A program made the position numbers and the translations under genes. From contig URAF01000004.1 of the NCBI GenBank assembly GCA_900545885.1, positions 68,813 through 132,812 of the forward strand: a stretch of 64,000 nt of DNA. Reading direction: 5' to 3'. Below are positions 9,495-19,002 of this stretch, piece by piece. Every line of letters begins with the position of its first letter. Positions within the stretch are counted from its first letter, which is position 1. This stretch comes from an uncultured Eubacteriales bacterium. GTDB lineage: Bacteria > Bacillota > Clostridia > Christensenellales > CAG-917. The notes beneath the pieces are model-generated. The model was not told where the DNA came from. It worked only from the letters and a program-made list of their open reading frames with translations, and made no database searches.

Positions 9495-10159
9495 TGCCGA
9501 TACGACTTGACCGCAGACTTAACGCAATAGCGTCGCTTGTGCTAGGCAAGAAGATTTGCGACGTTGGAAGCGACCACGGCAAACTTGCGTGCTATCTGGT
9601 GCAGACGGGACGGGCGGAGTGCGCAATCGCAACCGACATAAGCGCGCCCAGTCTGCAAAAAGCCGAACGGCTTGCCGCAGAACTCGGCATTTCCGACCTT
9701 GTAACGACGCGCGTAGGCGACGGACTCGACCCCGTGACCGAAGACGACGTGGACACGGTCGTAATCGCGGGAATGGGCGGCGACCTCATAGCCGGCATTC
9801 TCGAACGCGGCAGACAAGCGGGCAAGGACTTCGAATTCTACATACTGTCGCCCAACACGCACCCCGAACGGGTACGCGAACAGATTTGCCGAATGGGGCA
9901 CACAATCGTGTACGACGGAGTTGCGGAGTGCGCGGGGAAAATCTATCCCGTCATAAAAACAATGCGGGGCGGGGAAGAGAAACTCGACGCAATGCAACTC
10001 AGATTCGGAAAGTTTTTCCGTACGGACGAGGATTTCAAAGCTGCGGCGGAGAAGGAACTCGACAAACTCGAAGCCGTACTGAAAGGCAATCCCAACGCCG
10101 CCAATCTGGCGGGAAGAGCGCAGCTTTTGCGCAGTGCGCTCGACGAGGTGGAAATATGA
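9494..10159 (+). CDS. trmK: tRNA (adenine22-N1)-methyltransferase TrmK
   Basis: TrmK is a SAM-dependent methyltransferase that modifies A22 of tRNA. The 221-aa protein has the class I SAM motif CDVGSDHGKL near the N-terminus, ATDIS after strand 2 and the VIAGMGGDLI signature typical of TrmK/YqfN. Its ATG overlaps the rpoD TGA, so the two are probably translationally coupled. The position right after rpoD is the usual one in Firmicutes. Confidence 0.93.
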   Translation: MPIRLDRRLNAIASLVLGKKICDVGSDHGKLACYLVQTGRAECAIATDISAPSLQKAERLAAELGISDLVTTRVGDGLDPVTEDDVDTVVIAGMGGDLIAGILERGRQAGKDFEFYILSPNTHPERVREQICRMGHTIVYDGVAECAGKIYPVIKTMRGGEEKLDAMQLRFGKFFRTDEDFKAAAEKELDKLEAVLKGNPNAANLAGRAQLLRSALDEVEI

Positions 10160-10917
10160 AAATATCCGAAACCGTACAGGCAGTCGCGGATTTTGCGCCC
10201 GTACAGCTTGCCGCCGAATGGGACAACGTAGGTTTTCTCGTCGGCGACGAAGAGCGCGAATGCACGGGTGTGGTGACCTGTCTCGACTGTACGGAAGAAG
10301 TAGTTGACAAAGCCGTTGCCGAAGGGTGCAATCTGATTGTAAGTCATCACCCGTTCATATTCAAAGGCATACGCGAACTCAACCTTTGCCGCACACAGTC
10401 GCGCGCAATCGAAAAGCTGTTCAAACACGACATCTCGGTGTATTCCGCGCACACCAACCTCGACGTCGCGGAAAACGGACTGAGTCACAAACTCGCCGAG
10501 ATGTTCGGTGGAGAGAACATAGTGCGCGAAGGGTTCGGTTGCTTTGCCGAACTGCGTCCCGTGAGTGCTAAGGAACTCGCAAAACGGGTTGCCGAAGTGC
10601 TCGGCGACAAGAGCGTCAAGGTGTGCGCACCCGACGCAACCGTCCGCAGAATTTACGTTATTTCGGGAAGCGGCGGCGGCAGCGAAGAACTTGAAATTGC
10701 GATGAAAAGCGCAGACGCGCTGGTGACCGGAAACGTAAGACACAACGTTTTCACGGACGCGGCGCAGGAGAATTTCCCGATTGTGGAGTTCTCGCACTTT
10801 TACAGCGAAATCATATGTTGTGACGTGCTGAACGAGATTATAAAGTCCCGTTTCGGCGAATTGAAAGTCGTATCCGCACGTCAGCAATGCCCATACAAGA
10901 CTTTGGAGGAACTATGA
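10156..10917 (+). CDS. Nif3-like dinuclear metal-binding protein (YqfO family)
   Basis: The chosen start is ATG 10156, overlapping the trmK stop; the frame is open further upstream but the conserved protein begins MKISETVQAV. It is 253 aa. Family features are AAEWDNVGFLVGD, the metal ligands in SHHPFIFKG and the AHTNLDVAENG segment, and the C-terminal VEFSHFYSE histidine. Nif3 proteins bind two metals and are annotated as GTP cyclohydrolase type 2; their true role is not settled. This copy is short and lacks the inserted PII-like domain of B. subtilis YqfO. It always travels with trmK in related genomes, as here. Confidence 0.9.
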   Translation: MKISETVQAVADFAPVQLAAEWDNVGFLVGDEERECTGVVTCLDCTEEVVDKAVAEGCNLIVSHHPFIFKGIRELNLCRTQSRAIEKLFKHDISVYSAHTNLDVAENGLSHKLAEMFGGENIVREGFGCFAELRPVSAKELAKRVAEVLGDKSVKVCAPDATVRRIYVISGSGGGSEELEIAMKSADALVTGNVRHNVFTDAAQENFPIVEFSHFYSEIICCDVLNEIIKSRFGELKVVSARQQCPYKTLEEL

Positions 10918-11627
10918 AATTCGACACAATTCTGGAGTATCAGCGAATCGACCAGGAGCTACTCAATCTTGAAAGCGAATTCGCAAAAAGCAAGGAAAGA
11001 GCGGCGTTCGTTACCGCAAAGGCGAAGCTCGAAGCCGCAACCGACACCGTGAACAAACTTTCGCAGGAAGCATCGGATTTGCTTGCAAATTACAACAAGT
11101 TGAACGCCCGCGCCGAAGAACTGAAAATGCGTCTTGACGAGTTTGACAGGTTCATAGGCGGCGTTGCCGACGTGAACGAAGCGGATTATTATCTCCGTCA
11201 GATTGCGTCAATCAGCGACGAAATCGCCGCTCTCGAAAAGGACGCCGCGCGCGATTACGAGCGTATCGACGGCATTGACGCGGAGTACAAGAAAACTTGC
11301 GAACTCGGCGTCAAAGCGTCCAAAAACTATAAAGCCGCTTGCGCGGAATACAACGCGTACGTGACCAATATGCAGCCCAAGGTTGCCGAACTCAAAGAAC
11401 AGCTGTCCGCTCTCAAAAAGTCCGTTCCCACGGAGTTTATGGAAGCGTACCTGTCTTTGCGTTCCGCAAAAAAGATGCCTGCATTCGTCGTGTACAACGC
11501 CGACGCGGGTACGTGCGGACGTTGTTTTATGGAAGTGTCCGCCGACACGAAGAGCAAACTGAGAAACCCCGGCGATTATGCCGAATGTCCCAATTGCAGA
11601 AGGATTCTGTTTATTCCCGAAAACTGA
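10914..11627 (+). CDS. Coiled-coil C4 zinc-ribbon protein (DUF164/CT398-like)
   Basis: The start ATG 10914 overlaps the nif3 TGA and gives 237 aa. Residues about 1-175 are a long charged alternating coiled coil. The end is a four-cysteine zinc ribbon (CGRCF, then CPNC about 23 residues later) and an RRILF strand, as in the CT398/YbgI-neighbour zinc-ribbon family. Its genome position after Nif3 is conserved in many bacteria. The family is thought to bind nucleic acid or partner proteins, but its role is not established. Confidence 0.85.
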   Translation: MKFDTILEYQRIDQELLNLESEFAKSKERAAFVTAKAKLEAATDTVNKLSQEASDLLANYNKLNARAEELKMRLDEFDRFIGGVADVNEADYYLRQIASISDEIAALEKDAARDYERIDGIDAEYKKTCELGVKASKNYKAACAEYNAYVTNMQPKVAELKEQLSALKKSVPTEFMEAYLSLRSAKKMPAFVVYNADAGTCGRCFMEVSADTKSKLRNPGDYAECPNCRRILFIPEN

Positions 11628-11670
11628 CGACTTCCGAATCCGTGCAAAACAAAAGCTGAGAGAGGTTATT

Positions 11671-14600
11671 ATGAATTATTACAACAATCCCGATGTATAT
11701 TGCGTAAACGCACTGCCCAAGCACGGCGCGGGTTATCCTTTGAACGCCGACGGTTCCGAACGTAAAGTTTGCCTGAGCGGCAAATGGAACTTCAAATTTT
11801 TCCCGTCCGTTATGTTGCTCGACGTCAATCCCGCAAGCTGGGACACAATCGACGTTCCTTCCAACTGGCAGCTCAAAGGATACGGCAAACCCATTTACAC
11901 CAACATCAGATATCCGTATCCCATCTGCACCAATCCTCTGAAACTCCCCGCAATCGACGACACCGACAACTCCTGTGGCGTTTATATGCGTGAGTTCGAC
12001 CTCGAACCTTTCACTGGAAGAGTACACGTGGAATTTGCGGCGAACAGCGGTGCGGAAGTTTACGTCAACGGCACTTTCGCGGGGTATTCCGAGTCCAGTT
12101 TCGACTATCAGGAATACGACATCACCGACCTTGTCAAAGTCGGCAGGAACGAAATCAAAATCGTGGTTTACCGTTACACCACGGGCAGCTATCTCGAAGA
12201 CCAGGATATGTGGCGTTTGTCGGGTATTTTCCGCGACGTAATGCTCATTTTCGTTCCCGAGTGCAGAATTGCGGACCTCTATGCCCGTGCGGTATTCGGC
12301 AAAACCTTCGATAAGGCGCAGTTCAGACTGGGCGTCAACGTCGACTGCAAAGGCGCGGCTCTCGAAGGCGGCAAAATCGTCGTTGACCTCAAAGACGCGG
12401 CAGGCAAGAGCGTGGCGCAGGGCGTGTTGTCCGTGGGCGACGTCGCAAACGGAAAATCGGCAACCGTAAGATTTGAAAAAGAAGTCGTCGCACCTCACCT
12501 TTGGAGTGCGGAAGACCCTTATCTTTACACGCTGTTCGTTGCTCTCGTCAAAGCGGACGGAACCACCGCGGATATCAGAAGCATCAAGTTCGGTTTCCGC
12601 AAAATCGAAGTTCTGCCCAAGAGGGGAGAAGAGGAACCCGTCATTCTGCTCAACGGCAAGAAACTCAAAATCCGCGGCGTAAACCGTCACGAGTTCCACC
12701 CCGAATACGGTCACGCAGTTCCCGCGGAACTTACGGAAAAAGACCTTATCATTCTCCGCAACAACAACATCAACAGCCTGCGTACTTCGCACTATCCCAA
12801 CTCCCGCGCGCTTTACGAACTCTGCGACCGCTACGGAATTATGGTTATGAGCGAAAACAACCTCGAAACTCACGGGCTTGCGATGTCTATTCCCCGCGGC
12901 AAACAGCGTTGGGTAAAACAGGTATGCCACAGAATGGACAATATGGTTCGCGCGTTCCGCAACCACGCTTGCGTGCTGTTCTGGTCGCTCGGCAACGAGT
13001 CCGGCAACGGCAGAGCCTTCGGCGAAATGAAAAAGATCGCGCTTGCGCTCGACAAGACTCGTCCCATTCACTACGAATGCGACGGTTGGCTCCGCGACAC
13101 TGACATCATGAGCGAAATGTACACACCCATGGAGAAAATGGAAGAAATCGGCAAAAACCGTTTCCATATGCACAGTCAGGCATTGTGGGCGCCCTGGGGT
13201 CATCTGCTTTCGCCGTATATGTACCGTGACAAGCCCTTCATCCAGTGTGAATACGCACACGCAATGGGCAACAGCCTCGGCAACTTCGCAGATTATTGGA
13301 GAGAGTTCAAGAAGTACGACCGTCTGTGCGGCGGCTACATATGGGACTTTGCCGACCAGTCCATCAAACGCGTACAGGCAGACGGCACCGTGGAATGGAC
13401 GTACGGCGGCGACTGGGGCGACCAGCCCAACGACGGCACGTTTGCGTTCAACGGAATAGTTCGCGCAGACCGTTCGCCCAACCCCGCGCTTTACGAAGTA
13501 AAGAAAGTTTATCAGCAGATACAATTCGCGCTCGAAGGCGGCAGAATAGCGGTTACCAACGAATATATGTTCCGTGACCTTTCCGCTTATTCTCTCCGCG
13601 TCGAACTCGTAGAGGACGGCATTTCCAAGGAAATCAAGGAAATCGCAATGCCCGACGTAAAACCCGGTGAAAAGGGTTATGCGGATATGCCGTTCGCAAT
13701 CGCCGCGGACAAAGACGTTGCCGTCAACGTTTATGCGGTTCAGAAAGCCGACGAACGCGGCATTGAAGCCGGTCACATCGTCGCGGAAGAGCAGATTGCG
13801 GTCAGAGCATTCAAGCAGGAAGAAGTACAGGAAGCGGAAGGCAAAACCGTGTCCAAGGAAGGCGAAGACGTCGTCATCGACGGCGGAGCGGTTGTCGCAC
13901 GCGTCAACGGCGATACGGGTTATATCGACTCTATCCGCATAAGGGGCAAAGAAGTTCTTGCCGCTCCCGTCAAACCCAACTTCTGGCGCGCTCCCATCGA
14001 CAACGATTTGTCGCCGCAAATTCCGCCCATCGCTCAGGCAGTGTTCGGCAAATTCGCGTTCAAAAAGGCGCAGGAACGCATCGTAAAATCCAACTACACG
14101 CTCACCGAAAAGGGCATCGAAATAGACTGGTATATGCCCAAGATGCTCCGTCTCAAAACCCGTTACGAAGCGGTCAAAGACGGACTTAAAGTCACGCTTA
14201 CCTGCGTAAACGCGATATTCGGTCTGCCCAGATACGGTTTTGATATGAAACTCGCAACGTCCGACGACGTGACGTTCTACGGCAGAGGCCCGCAGGAGAA
14301 CTACTGCGACAGAAAGACGGGCGCGAAACTCGGCGTTTACAGCGGCAAAATCGAGGACTTCCAGCACGACTATCTCGTGCCGCAGGAAAACGGCAACCAC
14401 TGTGATACCCGTTACGTACAGATAGGCGGCGAAAACGGAGTCAGAATTTCCGCAGTCGGCAAACCTTTCGAATTCTCCTGCCATAACTATTCGTTGCACG
14501 AACTCGAAAGAGCAAAACACCTGCATGAACTCAACAAGGAAGACGACGGCGTGTACGTGTTCGTCGACGGCAAACAGCGCGGTGTTGGCGGCGATATTCC

Positions 14601-14676
14601 CGCACTTGCCTGTGTCAAACCCCAGTACAAAATCAAACCTTATCAGGTGCACACCGTAAGTTTCGTCATCAAATAA
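11671..14676 (+). CDS. lacZ: GH2 beta-galactosidase (LacZ type)
   Basis: The chosen ATG 11671 gives 1001 aa and follows GAGAGG. The frame is open upstream through the end of the previous gene, but the family starts here. Domain order is GH2 sugar-binding (about 35-215), Ig-like (about 220-325), TIM barrel (about 330-625) and the LacZ small-chain domain (NFWRAPIDND onward). Catalytic acid/base Glu443 lies in WSLGNESGNG and nucleophile Glu527 in QCEYAHAMGNS. There is no signal peptide, so it acts in the cytoplasm on lactose or other beta-galactosides. No sugar transporter or regulator is adjacent; it is followed by a strong terminator. Confidence 0.95.
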   Translation: MNYYNNPDVYCVNALPKHGAGYPLNADGSERKVCLSGKWNFKFFPSVMLLDVNPASWDTIDVPSNWQLKGYGKPIYTNIRYPYPICTNPLKLPAIDDTDNSCGVYMREFDLEPFTGRVHVEFAANSGAEVYVNGTFAGYSESSFDYQEYDITDLVKVGRNEIKIVVYRYTTGSYLEDQDMWRLSGIFRDVMLIFVPECRIADLYARAVFGKTFDKAQFRLGVNVDCKGAALEGGKIVVDLKDAAGKSVAQGVLSVGDVANGKSATVRFEKEVVAPHLWSAEDPYLYTLFVALVKADGTTADIRSIKFGFRKIEVLPKRGEEEPVILLNGKKLKIRGVNRHEFHPEYGHAVPAELTEKDLIILRNNNINSLRTSHYPNSRALYELCDRYGIMVMSENNLETHGLAMSIPRGKQRWVKQVCHRMDNMVRAFRNHACVLFWSLGNESGNGRAFGEMKKIALALDKTRPIHYECDGWLRDTDIMSEMYTPMEKMEEIGKNRFHMHSQALWAPWGHLLSPYMYRDKPFIQCEYAHAMGNSLGNFADYWREFKKYDRLCGGYIWDFADQSIKRVQADGTVEWTYGGDWGDQPNDGTFAFNGIVRADRSPNPALYEVKKVYQQIQFALEGGRIAVTNEYMFRDLSAYSLRVELVEDGISKEIKEIAMPDVKPGEKGYADMPFAIAADKDVAVNVYAVQKADERGIEAGHIVAEEQIAVRAFKQEEVQEAEGKTVSKEGEDVVIDGGAVVARVNGDTGYIDSIRIRGKEVLAAPVKPNFWRAPIDNDLSPQIPPIAQAVFGKFAFKKAQERIVKSNYTLTEKGIEIDWYMPKMLRLKTRYEAVKDGLKVTLTCVNAIFGLPRYGFDMKLATSDDVTFYGRGPQENYCDRKTGAKLGVYSGKIEDFQHDYLVPQENGNHCDTRYVQIGGENGVRISAVGKPFEFSCHNYSLHELERAKHLHELNKEDDGVYVFVDGKQRGVGGDIPALACVKPQYKIKPYQVHTVSFVIK

Positions 14677-14743
14677 TCTGCCGAGGGCAGAGGTCAATCA
14701 AGCCGAAGCCCCAAGGGAGAAAAGACGGATTTGAATCAGTCCA

Positions 14744-14780
14744 GCCGCGCGCGTTGAAAAACGGGCGCGGCATTTTTTTT
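14744..14780 (+). terminator. Intrinsic terminator after lacZ
   Basis: GCCGCGC (14744-14750) pairs with GCGCGGC (14765-14771). An inner CGTT/AACG stem and a GAAA tetraloop complete it, and eight T follow from 14773. Confidence 0.9.
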
Positions 14781-14962
14781 GCCGACGTCCGAAAGCGAAG
14801 GCGTTTCGACGGAAGATACTGTTGAAAATACAATTCAATATCTAATGGAAAATTCTATGGAAAACCTTATCGAAAACCGATTGAAAATCCGCTTTGAAAT
14901 CCGACTTAAATCGCCGTAAACTGTAATCATATGGAAATATTTTGTATATTTTGCTGTTTGGG
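14781..14962. other. Non-coding, AT-rich gap before thrS promoter
   Basis: I see no gene here. The stretch holds loosely repeated GAAAATC/GAAAACC words (about 14820-14910). There is no T-box sequence, although one is common upstream of thrS in Firmicutes. Confidence 0.5.
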
Positions 14963-14991
14963 TTGACTTAATATCTGGGCGCAACTATAAT
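14963..14991 (+). promoter_or_regulatory. Sigma-A promoter of thrS
   Basis: TTGACT at 14963-14968 and TATAAT at 14986-14991 are separated by exactly 17 bp. Transcription should start near 14998, giving a leader of about 50 nt that contains a small CGGCC/GGCCG hairpin. That is too short for a T-box riboswitch. Confidence 0.85.
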
Positions 14992-15050
14992 TCTTTATGC
15001 TATTAAAATAAGCACGGCCGTTCGTGGGGCCGATTGCAAAGGAGTTTTTT

Positions 15051-16988
15051 ATGTTTATCACACTCAAAGACGGCAACAAAATGGAGATTGACGGCGCAAA
15101 ATCCGCGCTCGAAGTCACAAAGCAAATCAGCGAAGGTCTTGCAAGAGCGGCTCTCGTATGTCGCATTGACGGACAAATCGCTTCTATGAACACGGTCATC
15201 GACAAGGATTGCACTTTCGAAGTGCTCACTTTCGCCGACGAAGAGGGCAGAGCCGCTTACCGTCACACTTGCTCGCATATTCTCGCTCAGGCGGTCAAGA
15301 ACATTTATCCGACCGTTCAGCTCGCCATAGGACCCGCCGTTAAAGACGGTTTCTATTACGATTTCGATTTCAAGACCCCTATCACTCAGGCGGATTTCGA
15401 AAAAATCGAAGCGGAAATGAAGAGCATAATCAAAGCCGATATGCCCATTGTCAAGCAGACCGTTTCCCGTCAGGAAGCCGAAAAGCTTATCAAGAAGATG
15501 AAGCAGACCTACAAAATGGAACTGCTTTCCGATATACCCGAAGGCGAAGAAATCACTTTCTATACGCAGGGCGATTTCACCGACCTTTGCGCGGGTCCTC
15601 ACCTTGCGTCCACGGGCAAAGTCAAATGTTTCAAACTCACGTCGCTCACCGGTGCTTACTGGCGCGGCAACGAGAAGAACAAAATGCTCACCAGAATTTA
15701 CGGTACGGCGTTTGACAAAAAATCCGACCTCGAAGAGTATCTCAACAAACTCGAAGAGGCAAAGAAGCGCGACCACAACAAACTCGGTCGCGAACTTGGT
15801 CTGTTCATGACGGACGAAAACATCGGTCAGGGTCTTCCTCTCCTTATGCCAAAGGGCGCGAAAATCGTTCAGATTATGCAGCGTTTCGTCGAGGACGAAG
15901 AAGAGAAGAGAGGTTATCTCCTCACCAAAACTCCGATTATGTCCAAGAACAACCTGTTCATCACCTCGGGACACTGGGACCACTACAAAGACAAGATGTT
16001 CTACATCGGCGAAGAAGACGTCGACGACGAAATCCTTTGCCTGCGTCCCATGACTTGCCCCTTCCAGTTCACAATCTACAAGAACGGACTTAAATCTTAT
16101 CGCGATCTGCCTTTGCGTTACGCCGAAACCGCAACGCTGTTCCGCAAGGAAGCAAGCGGCGAAATGCACGGTTTGACGAGAGTGCGCCAGTTCACGCTTG
16201 CGGACGGTCACATCGTTTGCACGCCCGACCAGCTCGAAGACGAATTCTTCGACGCGGTCGACCTCATCAAGTTCATGCTCAAAACCTTCGAGCTCGAAAA
16301 CGACGTGACTTACCGTTTCTCCCGTTGGGACCCCGCAAATGCGGACAAATACGTCGGCACCGCGGCAGACTGGGAAAAGACGGAAAGCGTGATGAAGAAA
16401 ATCCTCGACGACCTCAACATCGAGTACACCGAAGCGTGGGGCGAAGCCGCATTCTACGGACCCAAACTCGACGTTCAAGGCACCAACGTTCACGGCAAAG
16501 AGGACACGCTCTTCACGGTTCAGCTTGACTTCGCGCTTGCCGAAAGGTTCGATATGATTTACATCGACGAGAACGGCGAAAAGGCGCGTCCGCTTATCAT
16601 CCACCGCAGTTCGATAGGCTGCTACGAGCGTACGCTTGCAATGCTCATCGAAAAATACAACGGAGCATTCCCGCTCTGGATGGCACCCGAACAGGTCAGA
16701 GTGCTTTCTCTTACCGACCGCACCGCAGACAACGCAAAAGCCGTTGCAAGAAAACTTACGGCGGCGGGACTGCGCGCAAACGCAGACGTCAGAAGCGAGA
16801 AACTCGGCAAGAAAATCCGTGAAGCGCAACTTGAAAAAGTGCCTTATGTCCTCGTTATCGGCGACAAGGAAGCGGAGCAGGGCGTAGTTGCGGTTCGTCA
16901 GCGTACGGAAGGTGACCTCGGCACAATGCAGGTGTCCGACTTCATCGCGCTTGCAAAAGAAGAAGTCGCAAGCAAAGCGAGAAAGTAA
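15051..16988 (+). CDS. thrS: Threonyl-tRNA synthetase
   Basis: ThrS charges tRNA-Thr. ATG 15051 follows AAGGAG by 5 nt and gives 645 aa, the normal length; the frame could extend 9 codons upstream but without a site. An N-terminal TGS domain (about 1-62) is followed by the editing domain with HTCSHILAQA, then the class II core with RPMTCPFQ (zinc Cys), GLTRVRQF (motif 2) and DGHIVC (zinc His), and a C-terminal anticodon-binding domain. It is transcribed alone from its own promoter and ends at a terminator. Confidence 0.97.
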   Translation: MFITLKDGNKMEIDGAKSALEVTKQISEGLARAALVCRIDGQIASMNTVIDKDCTFEVLTFADEEGRAAYRHTCSHILAQAVKNIYPTVQLAIGPAVKDGFYYDFDFKTPITQADFEKIEAEMKSIIKADMPIVKQTVSRQEAEKLIKKMKQTYKMELLSDIPEGEEITFYTQGDFTDLCAGPHLASTGKVKCFKLTSLTGAYWRGNEKNKMLTRIYGTAFDKKSDLEEYLNKLEEAKKRDHNKLGRELGLFMTDENIGQGLPLLMPKGAKIVQIMQRFVEDEEEKRGYLLTKTPIMSKNNLFITSGHWDHYKDKMFYIGEEDVDDEILCLRPMTCPFQFTIYKNGLKSYRDLPLRYAETATLFRKEASGEMHGLTRVRQFTLADGHIVCTPDQLEDEFFDAVDLIKFMLKTFELENDVTYRFSRWDPANADKYVGTAADWEKTESVMKKILDDLNIEYTEAWGEAAFYGPKLDVQGTNVHGKEDTLFTVQLDFALAERFDMIYIDENGEKARPLIIHRSSIGCYERTLAMLIEKYNGAFPLWMAPEQVRVLSLTDRTADNAKAVARKLTAAGLRANADVRSEKLGKKIREAQLEKVPYVLVIGDKEAEQGVVAVRQRTEGDLGTMQVSDFIALAKEEVASKARK

Positions 16989-17060
16989 GCAAAATTCGGT
17001 AAAAGCGTTAAACGCAATCCGATTTCAAAACAAAACCGCAAAAACCAACTATCAAATTCA

Positions 17061-17091
17061 AAAACCCGCAAATCCTGCGGGTTTTTGTTTT
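17061..17091 (+). terminator. Intrinsic terminator after thrS
   Basis: AAAACCCGC (17061-17069) pairs with GCGGGTTTT (17077-17085), followed by a T-rich tail. Confidence 0.9.
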
Positions 17092-17271
17092 GTTGGGGGG
17101 GGTGACTGATTGTTTTTTTGGTCATTGACTTATAAATTTTGCGGTCGTTGAAATATTAATGCTGAATTAAGTCAATCGGCACATAATAATAGCGCAGTTG
17201 CGAATAAATGCAAGTTGCAAACATTCAATGAATGTTATATACTGCATAAAAATGCAAATGAAGAGGGTTTG

Positions 17272-17997
17272 ATGATTTTTACGGGTGAACATTGGTATGT
17301 CGGTTTGCTGCAAGTACTTGTATTTGCCGCCGAAACCGCTTGCGTTCTGCGTTTCGTGCGCAGATATCCCGTTGTCAATCTCACTTTCGTTCGTTGCGTG
17401 GGAGCGGCTCTCTTTGCAGGCAAGATGGCAGAGTATATCTCGAAACAGGCTATCCCGCTCGACTTTTCCACTTTGTCCTATTTTCTTATGGGCGTTGCCG
17501 TGTTTGTACCTCTCCGACCTTTACGCTCGACGGCGTCGTTTTGCGGTATGCTGAGCGGTATCATTTACGCCGTTACGCTTGCGCTGTTTCCGGAGTCGCA
17601 TTTCAATTCGGGTATAAACGAAGCCACTCTTTTTACCGCGATGCTCAACCACAATCTACTTTATGCGGGCGGGCTTGCTTTGTCCGCGTACTATGTCTTC
17701 CGAAAAGAGGATGTTGTGTGGATTTTCGGGTGGATAGGCATTTTCGTCTGCTACGTGTTTTTGATGTCCGCGCGTTTCGGGGACGGGGGGACTACCATAC
17801 TCAAAATTCTGGACGGTTCGGTGGTCACGATGGCGTTTCCCGATTTCGTTCCGACCGCGTGGTACTATGCGTTGTATTACACGGCGTGCATATTGTTGCT
17901 TGCAACGCTGTCCGCGGTTTTCTTTGTAGCGAACCGCAGATTGCACCGCCGCGACGCGCGCCGTTTTCTCGATTTTCCGCGTCGGATTGCGTCGTGA
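17272..17997 (+). CDS. Seven-helix integral membrane protein, possibly YwaF/TMEM164-like
   Basis: The ATG at 17272 follows AAGAGGG; the frame is open further upstream but this is the best start, giving 241 aa. About seven hydrophobic helices are visible, with a short basic tail (RRLHRRDARR) at the end. A histidine in the LNHNLLY segment lies near the fifth helix. The overall plan resembles the YwaF/TMEM164 family, but I cannot confirm that from sequence alone. It stands alone between thrS and infC and no function can be assigned. Confidence 0.7.
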   Translation: MIFTGEHWYVGLLQVLVFAAETACVLRFVRRYPVVNLTFVRCVGAALFAGKMAEYISKQAIPLDFSTLSYFLMGVAVFVPLRPLRSTASFCGMLSGIIYAVTLALFPESHFNSGINEATLFTAMLNHNLLYAGGLALSAYYVFRKEDVVWIFGWIGIFVCYVFLMSARFGDGGTTILKILDGSVVTMAFPDFVPTAWYYALYYTACILLLATLSAVFFVANRRLHRRDARRFLDFPRRIAS

Positions 17998-18039
17998 TTT
18001 TTCCGTCGGCGGAATATTGAAACATTTTTGTCAAATCGT

Positions 18040-18068
18040 TTGACACGACCGCGTATTTTTGGTATAGT
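18040..18068 (+). promoter_or_regulatory. Sigma-A promoter of infC-rpmI-rplT
   Basis: TTGACA at 18040-18045 is 17 bp from TATAGT at 18063-18068. TGG before the -10 makes it an extended -10. It is one of the strongest promoters in the window. Confidence 0.9.
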
Positions 18069-18074
18069 AATCGG

Positions 18075-18198
18075 GCAAGCAAAGGTTTCCTTTCACCACC
18101 GACTTCGTCAAGTGGTTATCGCAATGAGATTTTCCCTTATGGGATTCGGTTGTGTCGGAGAACTTTGTTCGCCGACATTTTTTATTCGGAGGCAGCTC
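18075..18198 (+). promoter_or_regulatory. infC leader with attenuator (candidate L20 leader)
   Basis: About 124 nt separate the expected transcription start from the infC start. The leader ends in a terminator-like hairpin: TGTCGG at 18153-18158 pairs with CCGACA at 18172-18177, with an inner AAC/GTT stem, and a T-run follows at 18178-18183. In other Firmicutes the infC-rpmI-rplT leader binds ribosomal protein L20 and terminates early when L20 is in excess. The same role is inferred here from position and the hairpin; I could not check the leader consensus. Confidence 0.65.
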
Positions 18199-18717
18199 TT
18201 GAAGGAGTTAATTATCAACGAGAGAATAAGAGACCGCGAAGTCAGACTCATCGGTGAAGACGGCACGCAGTACGGTGTCATTTCCATCGCCGAAGCGCGC
18301 AGAATCGCCGAGGACAAAGGTTTCGACCTGTGCAAGGTTTCTCCGCCCGACGTCACTCCCGCCACCTGCAAGCTGATGGACTACGGCAAGTACCGTTACG
18401 ACCAGCAGAAGCGCGAGAAAGAGCAGCGCAAGAACCAGCGCATAGTCGAGTTGAAAGAAGTTCGTTTGTCCGCTACAATCGACATCGGCGACACCAAACG
18501 TCTTGCGGCACAGACAGCCAAGTTCATCGCCGAAGGCAACAAGGTCAAGGCGTCAATCAGACTCAAAGGCAGACAGCAGGCTCACCCCGATATAGCAGTC
18601 GGCATCATCAAGGACTACATCGAAATGGTAGGCGAGGGCGCAATGGTCGAAAAGGCTCCCGTTCAGGAAGGCAGAATTATCTACACCATTCTCGCTCCCC
18701 AGTCCAACAAAAAGTAA
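18199..18717 (+). CDS. infC: Translation initiation factor IF-3
   Basis: IF-3 keeps ribosomal subunits apart and checks start-codon choice. The start is TTG 18199: GGAGG lies at 18188-18192, 6 nt upstream, and the protein then reads (M)KELIINERIRDREVRLIG like Firmicute IF-3. An ATG-initiated extension to 18028 would translate the leader and is rejected. It is 172 aa with the usual N-domain, Lys-rich linker (QQKREKEQRKNQR) and C-domain. A non-ATG start is typical of infC and lets IF-3 limit its own translation. Confidence 0.95.
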   Translation: MKELIINERIRDREVRLIGEDGTQYGVISIAEARRIAEDKGFDLCKVSPPDVTPATCKLMDYGKYRYDQQKREKEQRKNQRIVELKEVRLSATIDIGDTKRLAAQTAKFIAEGNKVKASIRLKGRQQAHPDIAVGIIKDYIEMVGEGAMVEKAPVQEGRIIYTILAPQSNKK

Positions 18718-18792
18718 GACAATCGGCGCGCAAGCGCATACCGTACGCGACAGTTTCGCGGCTCAATACAAATAACAACAGGAGGCAGCACT

Positions 18793-18990
18793 ATGCCAAA
18801 GCAGAAAACTCACAGCGGAGCAAAAAAGCGTTTCAGAAAGAGCGCAAACGGCCACTATAAGTGCGACCACAGCGGTCACGACCACATCCTGACCAAGAAG
18901 ACGACCAAGAGAAAACGTTCTCTCCGTCAAGACCAGTACATCGACAAGACCAAAGAGGCCGAACTCAAGAGATTGTTGCCCTATCAATAA
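18793..18990 (+). CDS. rpmI: 50S ribosomal protein L35
   Basis: It is a 65-aa, highly basic large-subunit protein. MPKQKTHSGAKKRF and the KRKRSLRQD segment are L35 hallmarks. A strong AGGAGG precedes the ATG. It lies in the conserved infC-rpmI-rplT order. Confidence 0.98.
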   Translation: MPKQKTHSGAKKRFRKSANGHYKCDHSGHDHILTKKTTKRKRSLRQDQYIDKTKEAELKRLLPYQ

Positions 18991-19002
18991 GGAGATTGAA
19001 CT

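Noticed and set aside
11611..14697. 1028-aa open frame on the minus strand opposite lacZ
   Set aside because: It mirrors the codon pattern of lacZ, has no ribosome site and matches no family; such antisense frames recur opposite most GC-rich genes here, for example 2815-4530 and 33560-35947.
14781..15050. T-box riboswitch before thrS
   Set aside because: The promoter at 14963-14991 leaves a leader of only about 50 nt and no T-box sequence is present.
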